From: JBBRYB01 sp038238115
Lineage (GTDB): Bacteria; Actinomycetota; Actinomycetes; Propionibacteriales; Nocardioidaceae
Assembly (NCBI GenBank): GCA_038238115.1
Contig: JBBRYB010000004.1
Location: 62,001-126,000 of the forward strand
Direction of reading: 5' to 3'
Length of the DNA stretch: 64,000 nt
Both the position numbers and the translations under genes were made by a program. Position 1 is the first letter of the stretch; each line of letters begins with the position of its first letter. The notes beneath the pieces are model-generated. The model worked only from the letters and a program-made list of their open reading frames with translations, searched no databases and was not told where the DNA came from. This document shows positions 57,500 to 64,000 of this stretch, in pieces.

Positions 57500-57979
57500 T
57501 CAGGAGACCTCGACGACCATCTCGACCTCGACGGGAGCATCGAGCGGCAGCGCAGACACACCTACGGCCGAGCGCGCGTGCTGCCCGGCGTCCGCGAACA
57601 CCTTGCCGACCAACTCGCTCGCGCCGTTGGCGACGCGGGGTTGACCCGTGAAGTCCGGCGTGCTCGACACAAACGCCACGACCTTGACCACGCGCACAAC
57701 ATGGGAGAGGTCCTCGACGACCGACCTGACCGCGGCGAGGGCGTTGAGCGCACACTGCTGGGCGCACTCGACGCCCTGCTCGGGTGAGATGTCGCCGCCG
57801 ACCTTACCCGTCATGAGCAGGTTGCCGTCGCGCATCGGCAGCTGGCCGGACGTGTAGACGTAGTTCCCCGTGCGGACGGCGGGCACGTAGGCAGCAACCG
57901 GTTTGACCACCTCGGGGACGGCCAGGCCGAGCTGCTCAAGGCGCTCTTCGGGGGTGGACTGCGCGTCGGAGTCGGACAT
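57500..57979 (-). CDS. ridA: RidA-family protein
   Basis: The 159-residue protein is of the YjgF/YER057c/UK114 family. TPEERLEQLGLAVPEVVKPV precedes the core AYVPAVRTGNYVYTSGQLPM, and LDAPVEVEMVVEVS is the C-terminal strand. RidA proteins hydrolyse reactive enamine/imine intermediates from PLP enzymes. This one is longer than the classic 130 residues and matches the Rv3678c subgroup. The ATG at 57979 starts two bases after the DUF4177 stop, so the two share a message. Confidence 0.88.
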   Translation of the reverse strand: MSDSDAQSTPEERLEQLGLAVPEVVKPVAAYVPAVRTGNYVYTSGQLPMRDGNLLMTGKVGGDISPEQGVECAQQCALNALAAVRSVVEDLSHVVRVVKVVAFVSSTPDFTGQPRVANGASELVGKVFADAGQHARSAVGVSALPLDAPVEVEMVVEVS

Positions 57980-57981
57980 AG

Positions 57982-58140
57982 TCAGGAGGACTTCTCTCGC
58001 TTGAAGTAGGCGACGAGGCTCTCGGGGTTGAGGCCCGGGACGACTTGGACCAGCTCCCAGCCCTCCTCGCCCATGTTGTCGAGGATCTGCTTGGTGGCGT
58101 GCACCAGGACCGGGACGGTGATGTATTCCCACTTCTTCAT
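57982..58140 (-). CDS. DUF4177 small protein
   Basis: The 52-residue protein KKWEYITVPVLVHATKQILD..NMGEEGWELVQVVPG is a clear DUF4177 domain (WEY at the start, GEEGWELV in the middle). Its function is unknown; it is regularly placed before ridA in actinobacteria. The ATG at 58140 lies seven bases after minus-strand TAGAGT, so it is probably leaderless. The divergent hydrolase also has a leaderless-type start 59 bases away. Confidence 0.88.
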   Translation of the reverse strand: MKKWEYITVPVLVHATKQILDNMGEEGWELVQVVPGLNPESLVAYFKREKSS

Positions 58141-58147
58141 CTCCGCG

Positions 58148-58153
58148 ACTCTA
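58148..58153 (-). promoter_or_regulatory. candidate leaderless -10 (TAGAGT), minus strand
   Basis: It lies seven bases before the DUF4177 ATG. With 58185-58190 it forms a compact divergent pair of leaderless promoters. Confidence 0.5.
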
Positions 58154-58184
58154 ACGCCCCGGCCGCCGAACCCGGACCGCGCGG

Positions 58185-58190
58185 TAGCGT
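58185..58190 (+). promoter_or_regulatory. candidate leaderless -10 (TAGCGT)
   Basis: TAGCGT lies eight bases before GTG 58199 of the alpha/beta hydrolase. Confidence 0.5.
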
Positions 58191-58198
58191 CACGCACT

Positions 58199-58984
58199 GT
58201 GGCCGCCGACGAGGTGCTGGACCGGACTGCCGAAGGACCTGACGTCGTGCTCCGGTACGGCGATCACGCCGACGGCCTCGTCGACGTCTTCCTCCCGGCG
58301 AGCCTCGGACCGCCCACGGCACCGGCTGGGTTGCTCTTCGTGCTGCACGGGGGGTTCTGGCGCCAGGAGTTCGACCGGATGCACGTGCGCCCACTGGCCA
58401 ACGCACTGGCCGGCCACGGGTTCGTCGTCGCGGTGCCCGAATATCGCCGTGTCGAGGGTGCTGGGGGGTGGCCGCAAACCGGGCAGGACGTCGAGGCCGC
58501 GCTCGTCGCTACCCCCGACGCGCTGGCCGCGGTGGCGCCCGGTTGGGTCGACCCGACGAGCCCGGCGATCCTGACCGGCCACTCCGCCGGCGGCCACCTC
58601 GCCCTGTGGGCCGGCCTGCGCGCCGGGCCAGGGCGGGTCCGCTCCATCGTGGCACTCGCCCCGGTCGCCGACCTGGTGTATGCCGCTCGAGCAGGCATGG
58701 GAGGCAATGCCGTGCAGCAGCTCCTGGGCGGCGGGCCCGACGACGTACCCGACCGTTATGCCGACGCCGATCCGCTTCGCCTGCTGCCGGGCAACGTACC
58801 TGTAACCATTATCCAGGGCACCGCCGACAAGCAGGTCACCGTCGCCATGAACCGCGCACTTGCCTCACGGCACCCCGAGGTCAACTACGTCGAGCTCGAC
58901 GCCATCGACCACTTCGCGCTCATCGACCCGCTCGCGTCCGTCTTCACGTCGGCCGTGCTTCCCAGCCTGACCGGCGCGCGCTGA
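58199..58984 (+). CDS. alpha/beta hydrolase (kynurenine-formamidase-like)
   Basis: The 261-residue hydrolase has LFVLHGGFWRQEFDRMHVRP with the HGGFW oxyanion motif of the kynurenine-formamidase/HSL group. ILTGHSAGGHLALWAG carries the nucleophile Ser, PVTIIQGTADKQVTV the Asp, and LDAIDHFALIDP the His. It likely cleaves a small ester or formamide; no tryptophan-degradation gene is nearby to confirm the substrate. GTG 58199 is chosen because the hexamer TAGCGT lies eight bases upstream; the open frame before it overlaps the divergent gene. Confidence 0.82.
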   Translation: MAADEVLDRTAEGPDVVLRYGDHADGLVDVFLPASLGPPTAPAGLLFVLHGGFWRQEFDRMHVRPLANALAGHGFVVAVPEYRRVEGAGGWPQTGQDVEAALVATPDALAAVAPGWVDPTSPAILTGHSAGGHLALWAGLRAGPGRVRSIVALAPVADLVYAARAGMGGNAVQQLLGGGPDDVPDRYADADPLRLLPGNVPVTIIQGTADKQVTVAMNRALASRHPEVNYVELDAIDHFALIDPLASVFTSAVLPSLTGAR

Positions 58985-59033
58985 CCACGACGGCTCACTC
59001 GGGTCTCTCAGACCCCGACGAGCGGCCCGGCTG

Positions 59034-59672
59034 TCAGGTCTGCTCGACGACCAGCTCGGGCTCGGTCTTGGTGACGACCTCGTCGACGCTGACGTCGGGC
59101 GCGAGCTCGCGCAGCACCAGTCCCTGCGTGGTCACGTCGATCACGGCGAGGTCGGTGATGATGCGCTGCACCACCCCCAGCCCGGTATACGGCAACGAGC
59201 ACTCGCGGACGATCTTGTAGGTCCCGTCGCGCGCGACGTGCTCCATCAAGACGATGACCCGCTTCGCGCCGTGGACAAGGTCCATCGCGCCGCCCATGCC
59301 CTTGACCATCTTGCCGGGGATCATCCAGTTGGCGATGTCTCCCGACTCCGACACCTGCATCGCACCGAGAATCGCGGCGTCCACCTTGCCGCCGCGGATC
59401 ATGCCGAACGACGTGGCCGAGTCGAAGAACGAGGCGCCCGGGCGCAGTGTGACCGTCTCCTTGCCCGCGTTGATGAGGTCGGGGTCCTCGTCGCCATCGA
59501 TCGGGTAGGCCCCGACGCCGAGGATGCCGTTCTCGGACTGGAGCACGATCTCGACGTCGTCGGGCACATAGTTGGGCACGAGTGTGGGGAGCCCGATGCC
59601 GAGGTTGACATAAGCGCCGTCCTCGAGCTCCGATGCCGCCCGAGCGGCCATCTGCACACGAGACCAGGCCAT
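59034..59672 (-). CDS. scoB: 3-oxoacid CoA-transferase subunit B
   Basis: The 212-residue beta subunit has GAYVNLGIGLPTLVPNYVP and VLQSENGILGVGAYP with the catalytic Glu47 that forms the CoA thioester. GGAMDLVHGAKRVIVLMEHV is the C-terminal signature. With ScoA it moves CoA from succinyl-CoA to a 3-oxoacid such as acetoacetate, feeding ketone-type acids into acetyl-CoA. Its ATG overlaps the ScoA stop by one base. Confidence 0.93.
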   Translation of the reverse strand: MAWSRVQMAARAASELEDGAYVNLGIGLPTLVPNYVPDDVEIVLQSENGILGVGAYPIDGDEDPDLINAGKETVTLRPGASFFDSATSFGMIRGGKVDAAILGAMQVSESGDIANWMIPGKMVKGMGGAMDLVHGAKRVIVLMEHVARDGTYKIVRECSLPYTGLGVVQRIITDLAVIDVTTQGLVLRELAPDVSVDEVVTKTEPELVVEQT

Positions 59673-60472
59673 CAGCTCTTCTCCTCATCGAAGTGTGCTG
59701 CCTCCCGAGGACGCACCGTGCGCTTCTCGATGCGCTTGTCGGCGGCCTCCTCGGCCGTCAGAGGGAGCACCCGCTGCACGTAGACACCAGGCAGGTGTAC
59801 GTCGTTGGCGTCGAGCTCGCCCGGCTCGACGAGCTCCTCCACCTCGGCGATAGCGACCCGCGCCGCCATCGCGCACAACGGGTTGAAGTTGCGTGCCGAG
59901 TCGCGGAAGACGAGGTTGCCGTGGCGGTCCCCCCTCCAGGCGCGGATCAGTCCGAAGTCGGTGACGATCGCCTGCTCCAGCACGAAGTCGCAGGAGCCCT
60001 CGGCGGTGTCGAACTGCCTGACCTCCTTGGCGGGGCTCGCCTTGACGACGGTGCCGGCGTCGTCGTACCTCCAGGGCAGACCGCCTTCGGCGACCTGGGT
60101 GCCGACGCCCGTCGCCGTGAAGAACGCCGGGATGCCCGCGCCGCCGGCGCGCAGGCGCTCAGCCAACGTGCCCTGGGGCGTGAGCTCGACCTCGAGCTCG
60201 CCGTGGAGGTACTGGCGCTCGAACTCCTTGTTCTCCCCTACGTACGACGACACCATCCGGCGGATCCGCTTGTCGCGCAGCAGCAGCCCCAGACCCCAGT
60301 CGTCGACGCCACAGTTATTGGACACCGCCTCGAGATCGGTGACGTCGGTGTCGAGCAGCGCTCGGATCAGCACCGTCGGGATGCCGCACAGCCCGAAACC
60401 GCCCACCGACAGCGAGGCTCCGCTTGCGATGTCAACGACCGCCTCCGCGGCGCTCGGGACCACTTTGTCCAC
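59672..60472 (-). CDS. scoA: 3-oxoacid CoA-transferase subunit A
   Basis: The 266-residue alpha subunit has LSVGGFGLCGIPTVLIRALL, the GxGxCGxP coenzyme-A loop. SNNCGVDDWGLGLLLRDKRI and RMVSSYVGENKEFERQYLHG are also strongly conserved, with AGGAGIPAFFTATGVGTQVA after them. The start is GTG 60472, five bases after GGGAG; GTG 60478 overlaps that site. About 210 bases separate it from the divergent ATPase gene. The pair has no counterpart at this place in the mycobacterial order. Confidence 0.92.
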   Translation of the reverse strand: MDKVVPSAAEAVVDIASGASLSVGGFGLCGIPTVLIRALLDTDVTDLEAVSNNCGVDDWGLGLLLRDKRIRRMVSSYVGENKEFERQYLHGELEVELTPQGTLAERLRAGGAGIPAFFTATGVGTQVAEGGLPWRYDDAGTVVKASPAKEVRQFDTAEGSCDFVLEQAIVTDFGLIRAWRGDRHGNLVFRDSARNFNPLCAMAARVAIAEVEELVEPGELDANDVHLPGVYVQRVLPLTAEEAADKRIEKRTVRPREAAHFDEEKS

Positions 60473-60669
60473 AACCACTCCCGCATCTCTTGACAGCCCT
60501 ATGCCCCGACACGAGCGCACTAGCCGCTGGCTCGTCCGAGGGCCTTTGCAACCTACTGCATCGCATCGACGGTCCTGACAGGTCTGGCAACACCGGCGGG
60601 GTGATCCGGAGCGCGCGCGGAGATGGCGAGTGCGACAGCGAAGCGTCCGTCCACCTCAGCCGGGGTCGG

Positions 60670-60675
60670 TAGGCT
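60670..60675 (+). promoter_or_regulatory. candidate leaderless -10 (TAGGCT)
   Basis: TAGGCT lies seven bases before the ATG at 60683 and supports that start over an in-frame ATG 20 codons upstream. Confidence 0.5.
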
Positions 60676-60682
60676 CGATGCA

Positions 60683-61681
60683 ATGAGCGATCCCACGCAG
60701 ACGGCGTCCCGGCGGCTCCACATCGTCACGGGCAAGGGTGGCACCGGCAAGACCACCGTCGCCGCCGCGCTGGCACTCGCGCTCGCCTCCGGGGGCAGGA
60801 AGGTGCTGTTGTGCGAGGTCGAGGGGCGTCAAGGCATCGCGTCGGTCTTCGACGTGGCCCCCCTGCCGTACGACGAGCGGCTCATCGCGGTCGGACCCGA
60901 GAGTGGTGAGGTCTTCGCGCTGGCGATCGACGCCGAGGCCGCCCTGCTCGACTACCTCGACATGTTCTACCACCTCGGCCGGGCCGGCAAGGTGCTGGAC
61001 AGATTCGGAGTGACCGACTTCGCGACCACGATTGCCCCCGGGCTGCGCGACGTACTGCTGACCGGCAAGATCTACGAGGCGACCCGACGGAAGGCGAGAG
61101 TTAGCGGTGCGCAACGCCAGGTCTACGACGCCGTCGTCCTCGACGCCCCGCCGACCGGGCGGATCAGCCGCTTCCTCAACGTCAACACGGAGGTGGCCGG
61201 CATCGCCAAGGTCGGACCCGTCCGCAACCAGGCCGACTCCATCATGGGCCTGCTCAAGTCGCCCCAGTCGTGCGTCCACCTCGTCAGCTCGCTCGAGGAG
61301 ATGCCAGTGCAGGAGACCCTCGACGGTGTCCACGAGCTGCGCGCGATCGGTCTGCCGGTGGGCGCCATCATCGTCAACCTGGTACGTGACACCGAGCTGG
61401 CTCCCGAGGATCTCGCTGCCGCCGCGCGGGGCGAGCTGGACTCCGCGGAGATCGCGGCAGCTCTCAAGGAGGCGGGGGTGAAGGCCGACGAGTCGGTCGT
61501 CAGCGGGCTGATGACGGTGGGTCGCCAGCACGCGGAGCGGGTCGAGCTGGAGATGCACCAGCACGACGTCCTCGAGGAGGCGGGGCTGCCGATCGTCGAA
61601 CTTCCCTACCTCAGCGACGGGATGGACCTGGGAGGGCTCTACGAACTGGCCGACCGGCTCTGTGAGAGCGGAGAGTTCTGA
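60683..61681 (+). CDS. bagA: ArsA-like ATPase, first of pair (BagA-like)
   Basis: The 332-residue protein has the deviant Walker A IVTGKGGTGKTTVAAAL and the switch motif VVLDAPPTGRISRFLNVNTE. RKVLLCEVEGRQGIASVFDV replaces the usual DTD-type sequence. Cysteines for arsenite binding are absent, so arsenical pumping is unlikely. In M. tuberculosis Rv3679 and Rv3680 form a heterodimeric ATPase (BagAB) needed for stress tolerance during growth on glycerol. The second gene starts one base after its stop. Confidence 0.87.
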   Translation: MSDPTQTASRRLHIVTGKGGTGKTTVAAALALALASGGRKVLLCEVEGRQGIASVFDVAPLPYDERLIAVGPESGEVFALAIDAEAALLDYLDMFYHLGRAGKVLDRFGVTDFATTIAPGLRDVLLTGKIYEATRRKARVSGAQRQVYDAVVLDAPPTGRISRFLNVNTEVAGIAKVGPVRNQADSIMGLLKSPQSCVHLVSSLEEMPVQETLDGVHELRAIGLPVGAIIVNLVRDTELAPEDLAAAARGELDSAEIAAALKEAGVKADESVVSGLMTVGRQHAERVELEMHQHDVLEEAGLPIVELPYLSDGMDLGGLYELADRLCESGEF

Positions 61682-61682
61682 G

Positions 61683-62891
61683 ATGCCCCGGCGATCGCGG
61701 ACCCAGCGTGCTGCCAAGCACCAGCCGGGCAGAGGTGGCCAGCCGAGGGTGGGTCCGCTCGCTGCGAAGCTGTCGGACGTACCCCCGCTCGAGGTCGACG
61801 CTCTGCTCGACGACCTCGACGTCCACATCATCGTCTGCTGCGGTTCCGGCGGTGTCGGCAAGACGACCGCATCGGCGGCGCTCGGCCTGCGCGCCGCCGA
61901 GCTCGGGCGCAAGGTCGTCGTCCTGACTATCGACCCGGCGCGACGGTTGGCACAGTCCTTGGGTCTCACCCAACTCGATAACACACCCCGCAGGGTGGTC
62001 GGCGTCGACGAGAACGCGGGCGGCAGCCTCGACGCGATGATGCTCGACATGAAGCGCACTTTTGACGAGGTCGTCCAGGCGCACGCGACGCCGGCCAAGG
62101 CCCGGCAGATCCTCGAGAACCCCTTCTACCAGGCGCTGTCGAGCTCGTTCGCCGGCACCCAGGAATACATGGCGATGGAGAAGCTCGGGCAGCTGCACGC
62201 CGAGGCGCTTCGGCGTGGGCGCTGGGACCTGATCGTCGTTGACACGCCGCCGTCGCGATCGGCTCTGGACTTCCTCGACGCTCCCGAGCGGCTTTCGTCG
62301 TTCCTCGACGGCCGCCTGATTCGGCTGCTCTTGGCGCCCGCACGAGGACCCGCCAAGCTGATTTCCGCTGGTATGTCAGTGGTGACCAACGCCGTGACCA
62401 AGATCCTCGGCGGGCAGCTGCTGCGTGATCTCCAGACGTTCGTGGCCGCCATCGACACGCTCTTCGGAGGCTTCCGGGCACGCGCCGACAAGACCTACGG
62501 CATCCTCAAGGCGCCACAGACGGCGTTCGTCGTCGTTGCGTCTCCTGACAGCGACGCGCTTCGCGAGGCGGCGTTCTTCGTCGAACGGCTCGCCGAGGAG
62601 GGTATGCCGCTTGCGGGTCTGCTGCTCAACCGCGTCACGCCGAGCGCTGCCTCAGGCATCACTGCCCAGGCCGCCCTTGCCGCGGCCGAACACCTCGACG
62701 ACGACCTCGTCACGTCGGCTCTGCTGCGTCTGCACGCCGAGCGCCTGTCCCGGATCAACCGGGAGCGTGGCCTGCGTCGCAGGTTCGCCGCGGCTCATCC
62801 CACGGTGCCGACGACCACGGTGCCAGGGCTGGCCAAGGACGTGCACGATCTGCAGTCCCTGCGCATGGTTGGCGATCTGATGGCGGCCTGA
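61683..62891 (+). CDS. bagB: ArsA-like ATPase, second of pair (BagB-like)
   Basis: The 402-residue partner has IIVCCGSGGVGKTTASAALG as Walker A, VVVLTIDPARRLAQSLGL as the Asp motif, and LIVVDTPPSRSALDFLDAPE as switch II. The N-terminus carries a basic extension of about 45 residues, and a long helical insertion covers roughly residues 200-270. ATG 61683 starts one base after the first ATPase. Together they should form a pseudo-symmetric ATPase of the ArsA/Get3 type, whose client is not known. Confidence 0.87.
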   Translation: MPRRSRTQRAAKHQPGRGGQPRVGPLAAKLSDVPPLEVDALLDDLDVHIIVCCGSGGVGKTTASAALGLRAAELGRKVVVLTIDPARRLAQSLGLTQLDNTPRRVVGVDENAGGSLDAMMLDMKRTFDEVVQAHATPAKARQILENPFYQALSSSFAGTQEYMAMEKLGQLHAEALRRGRWDLIVVDTPPSRSALDFLDAPERLSSFLDGRLIRLLLAPARGPAKLISAGMSVVTNAVTKILGGQLLRDLQTFVAAIDTLFGGFRARADKTYGILKAPQTAFVVVASPDSDALREAAFFVERLAEEGMPLAGLLLNRVTPSAASGITAQAALAAAEHLDDDLVTSALLRLHAERLSRINRERGLRRRFAAAHPTVPTTTVPGLAKDVHDLQSLRMVGDLMAA

Positions 62892-62923
62892 CGTCGCCGC
62901 CGCGAGCCGGCATGGCCGAGAGT

Positions 62924-62937
62924 CGGTCAGCTGACCG
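62924..62937. repeat. 14-bp perfect palindrome between bagB and whiB4
   Basis: cggtcag|ctgaccg is a perfect palindrome in the 52-base space between two convergent genes. It may act as a small terminator or as a protein site. Confidence 0.4.
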
Positions 62938-62943
62938 CGCTGC

Positions 62944-63237
62944 CTACGTCGCCACAACAGCGACGACGTGGTCTTCCCTTGCTGTCTCGAGCAGGCCGCG
63001 CCACGAGGTCACGTTGGGGCGGCGGCGCAGGAGTGCTCGGCGCTCGCGCTCGGTCATGCCACCCCAGACGCCCCACTCGATGCGGTTGTCGAGCGCCTCC
63101 GCCAGGCACTCGGTGCGCACCGGGCACTGCGAGCACAGCTGCTTCGCGCGGTTCTGCGCGGCCCCTCGCACGAAGAGCTCGTCGGGCCCTGCGCTTCTGC
63201 AAGCAGCGGCGTCCGCCCATTGCTCGTTCCAAGTCAT
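62944..63237 (-). CDS. whiB4: WhiB-family regulator, WhiB4-like
   Basis: The 97-residue protein has Cys13, Cys35, Cys38 and Cys44 binding a 4Fe-4S cluster, then EWGVWGGMTERERRALLRRR, the GVWGG turn and basic DNA-contact segment. WhiB4 (Rv3681c) in mycobacteria senses redox through its cluster and lies at exactly this place, between the ATPase pair and ponA2. GGGA about eight bases before the ATG serves as Shine-Dalgarno, with an A/T-rich stretch upstream that may hold the promoter. Confidence 0.93.
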   Translation of the reverse strand: MTWNEQWADAAACRSAGPDELFVRGAAQNRAKQLCSQCPVRTECLAEALDNRIEWGVWGGMTERERRALLRRRPNVTSWRGLLETAREDHVVAVVAT

Positions 63238-63512
63238 ACGAATTGTCCCTTACCGAGAAGATGAAGCCTAAATAGCACAGATCTGCTTTCTGTACCGTTG
63301 ATCCACAGTAACGCGCGGCATCTGCTCACGGAAGGTCCGAACTGGGGACCAGATATAGTCCTTTCGGACCATATGCGCTTCGGGATCGCTGGGGGATCGC
63401 TCGAGGCGGCGAGGGCCGGCTCCCGATGCATCCCGCCTGGCCGCGTCAGATATCCGGTCTCACCCGCACTGTGGGTAATCGCGACGATACGACAGTAGCG
63501 ACAGTGTCGGCG

Positions 63513-63518
63513 TACCCT
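63513..63518 (+). promoter_or_regulatory. candidate leaderless -10 (TACCCT)
   Basis: TACCCT lies seven bases before the PBP ATG at 63526, in the usual leaderless spacing for this window. Confidence 0.5.
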
Positions 63519-63525
63519 GATAGCC

Positions 63526-64000
63526 ATGCTCAGAGTAGTCGCGCGGCACGGTCGCCACGAGGACGGGCTCGTCCACCAGCTTGTGGTGATCATAGCGGTG
63601 AGTGTGTTGTCCGGCATCTTGATAGCCGGGCTAGCTCTGCCCTATGTCGCCCTCGTCAACAAGGGCGCAGACACCGGCGCCGCCGCCGTCAGGCATATCC
63701 CGCTGCGGCTCCACTTCGGCGCGCTCAACGAGAAGACGGTGGTCCTCGACTCCAAGGGGAACCGGCTCGCCTCGTTCTATGACGAGAATCGCAAGTACGT
63801 GTCGCTCAGCAAGATCGCGATGAACATGCAGCACGCCATCATCGCGATCGAGGACTCGCGCTTCTACGACCATGGCGCGATCGACCTGCAGGGGACGCTC
63901 CGGGCGTTCATCGTCAACCAGGCCAATGCCGGCGTGGTGCAGGGCGGCTCCTCGATCACCCAACAGCTGGTGAAGCTAACCCGGCTCGAGAACGCCACCA
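63526..64000 (+). CDS. ponA2: bifunctional penicillin-binding protein, N-terminal part (runs off window)
   Basis: The first 158 residues are visible. A membrane anchor spans roughly residues 18-45. The start of a GT51 glycosyltransferase domain follows: HAIIAIEDSRFYDHGAIDLQ holds the catalytic Glu109, and GGSSITQQLVKLTRL is the second motif. Class A PBPs polymerise and crosslink peptidoglycan, and the transpeptidase part lies beyond the right edge. The position after whiB4 identifies it as PonA2-like. Confidence 0.92.
   Translation, partial: MLRVVARHGRHEDGLVHQLVVIIAVSVLSGILIAGLALPYVALVNKGADTGAAAVRHIPLRLHFGALNEKTVVLDSKGNRLASFYDENRKYVSLSKIAMNMQHAIIAIEDSRFYDHGAIDLQGTLRAFIVNQANAGVVQGGSSITQQLVKLTRLENAT

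Noticed and set aside
60683..62891. arsenite-efflux ATPase genes
   Set aside because: The arsenite-binding cysteines, an ArsB pump and an ArsR regulator are absent; the gene order matches the BagAB pair instead.

Overview
The window is high-GC DNA from an actinobacterium. The evidence is GTG/TTG starts, four-base GTGA and ATGA gene overlaps, a WhiB regulator, a GlfT2-type galactofuranosyltransferase, a Tad/Flp pilus locus of the mycobacterial Rv3660c-Rv3654c type, a 6C small RNA and a dTMP kinase fused to an MFS transporter. From position 9000 onward the gene order broadly follows the Mycobacterium tuberculosis stretch from holB/topA (Rv3644c) to ponA2 (Rv3682), with insertions. The Tmk fusion argues against Mycobacterium itself. 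A soil-type actinomycete near Propionibacteriales or Frankiales is plausible, but the genus cannot be named from this window.

Layout. Positions 1-8100 are accessory: a Kup transporter tail, a methyltransferase, a DinB-like protein, a transposase relic, two secreted proteins (phosphoesterase and beta-propeller), a VOC protein, tRNA-Thr(CGT) and a TAP-family lipoprotein hydrolase. Positions 8100-15800 are replication-related: a DUF4190 protein, holB, the MFS-dTMP kinase fusion, a MOSC protein, a tandem-repeat block and topA. Positions 16100-23050 form a cell-envelope block: glfT2 followed by four paralogous sulfotransferase-like genes that overlap one another end to end. Positions 23190-28840 hold a K+-independent H+-pyrophosphatase, a STAS anti-sigma antagonist and a DUF1998 helicase. 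Positions 28900-36280 carry the Tad/Flp pilus operon (Ssd, TadA, TadB, TadC, Flp-like DUF4244, TadE, TadG-like), the 6C RNA, a HAD phosphatase and a degenerate Fic protein.

Positions 36700-50900 are centred on acetate. A LytS-type kinase and a LytTR regulator flank GuaB1 and a GNAT protein, followed by DUF485 plus an acetate-type Na+/solute symporter, a cupin, a LuxR regulator, a SatP-type acetate channel, acetyl-CoA synthetase, a CPA1 antiporter and a holin-like membrane protein. Positions 50900-64000 are a conserved actinobacterial core: the marP/NUDIX/tlpA/nth operon diverging from crp, two metallo-beta-lactamase-fold proteins, a NUDIX protein, RidA, DUF4177, a hydrolase, scoAB, the ArsA-like ATPase pair, whiB4 and the start of ponA2.

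Many genes lack a Shine-Dalgarno and instead carry a TAnnnT hexamer 6-8 bases before the start codon, which points to widespread leaderless transcription. The least explained items are the four-gene sulfotransferase-like cluster, whose last member appears to start at CTG; the internal ribosome-binding site inside the MFS-Tmk fusion; and two different families of short tandem repeats placed between convergent genes.
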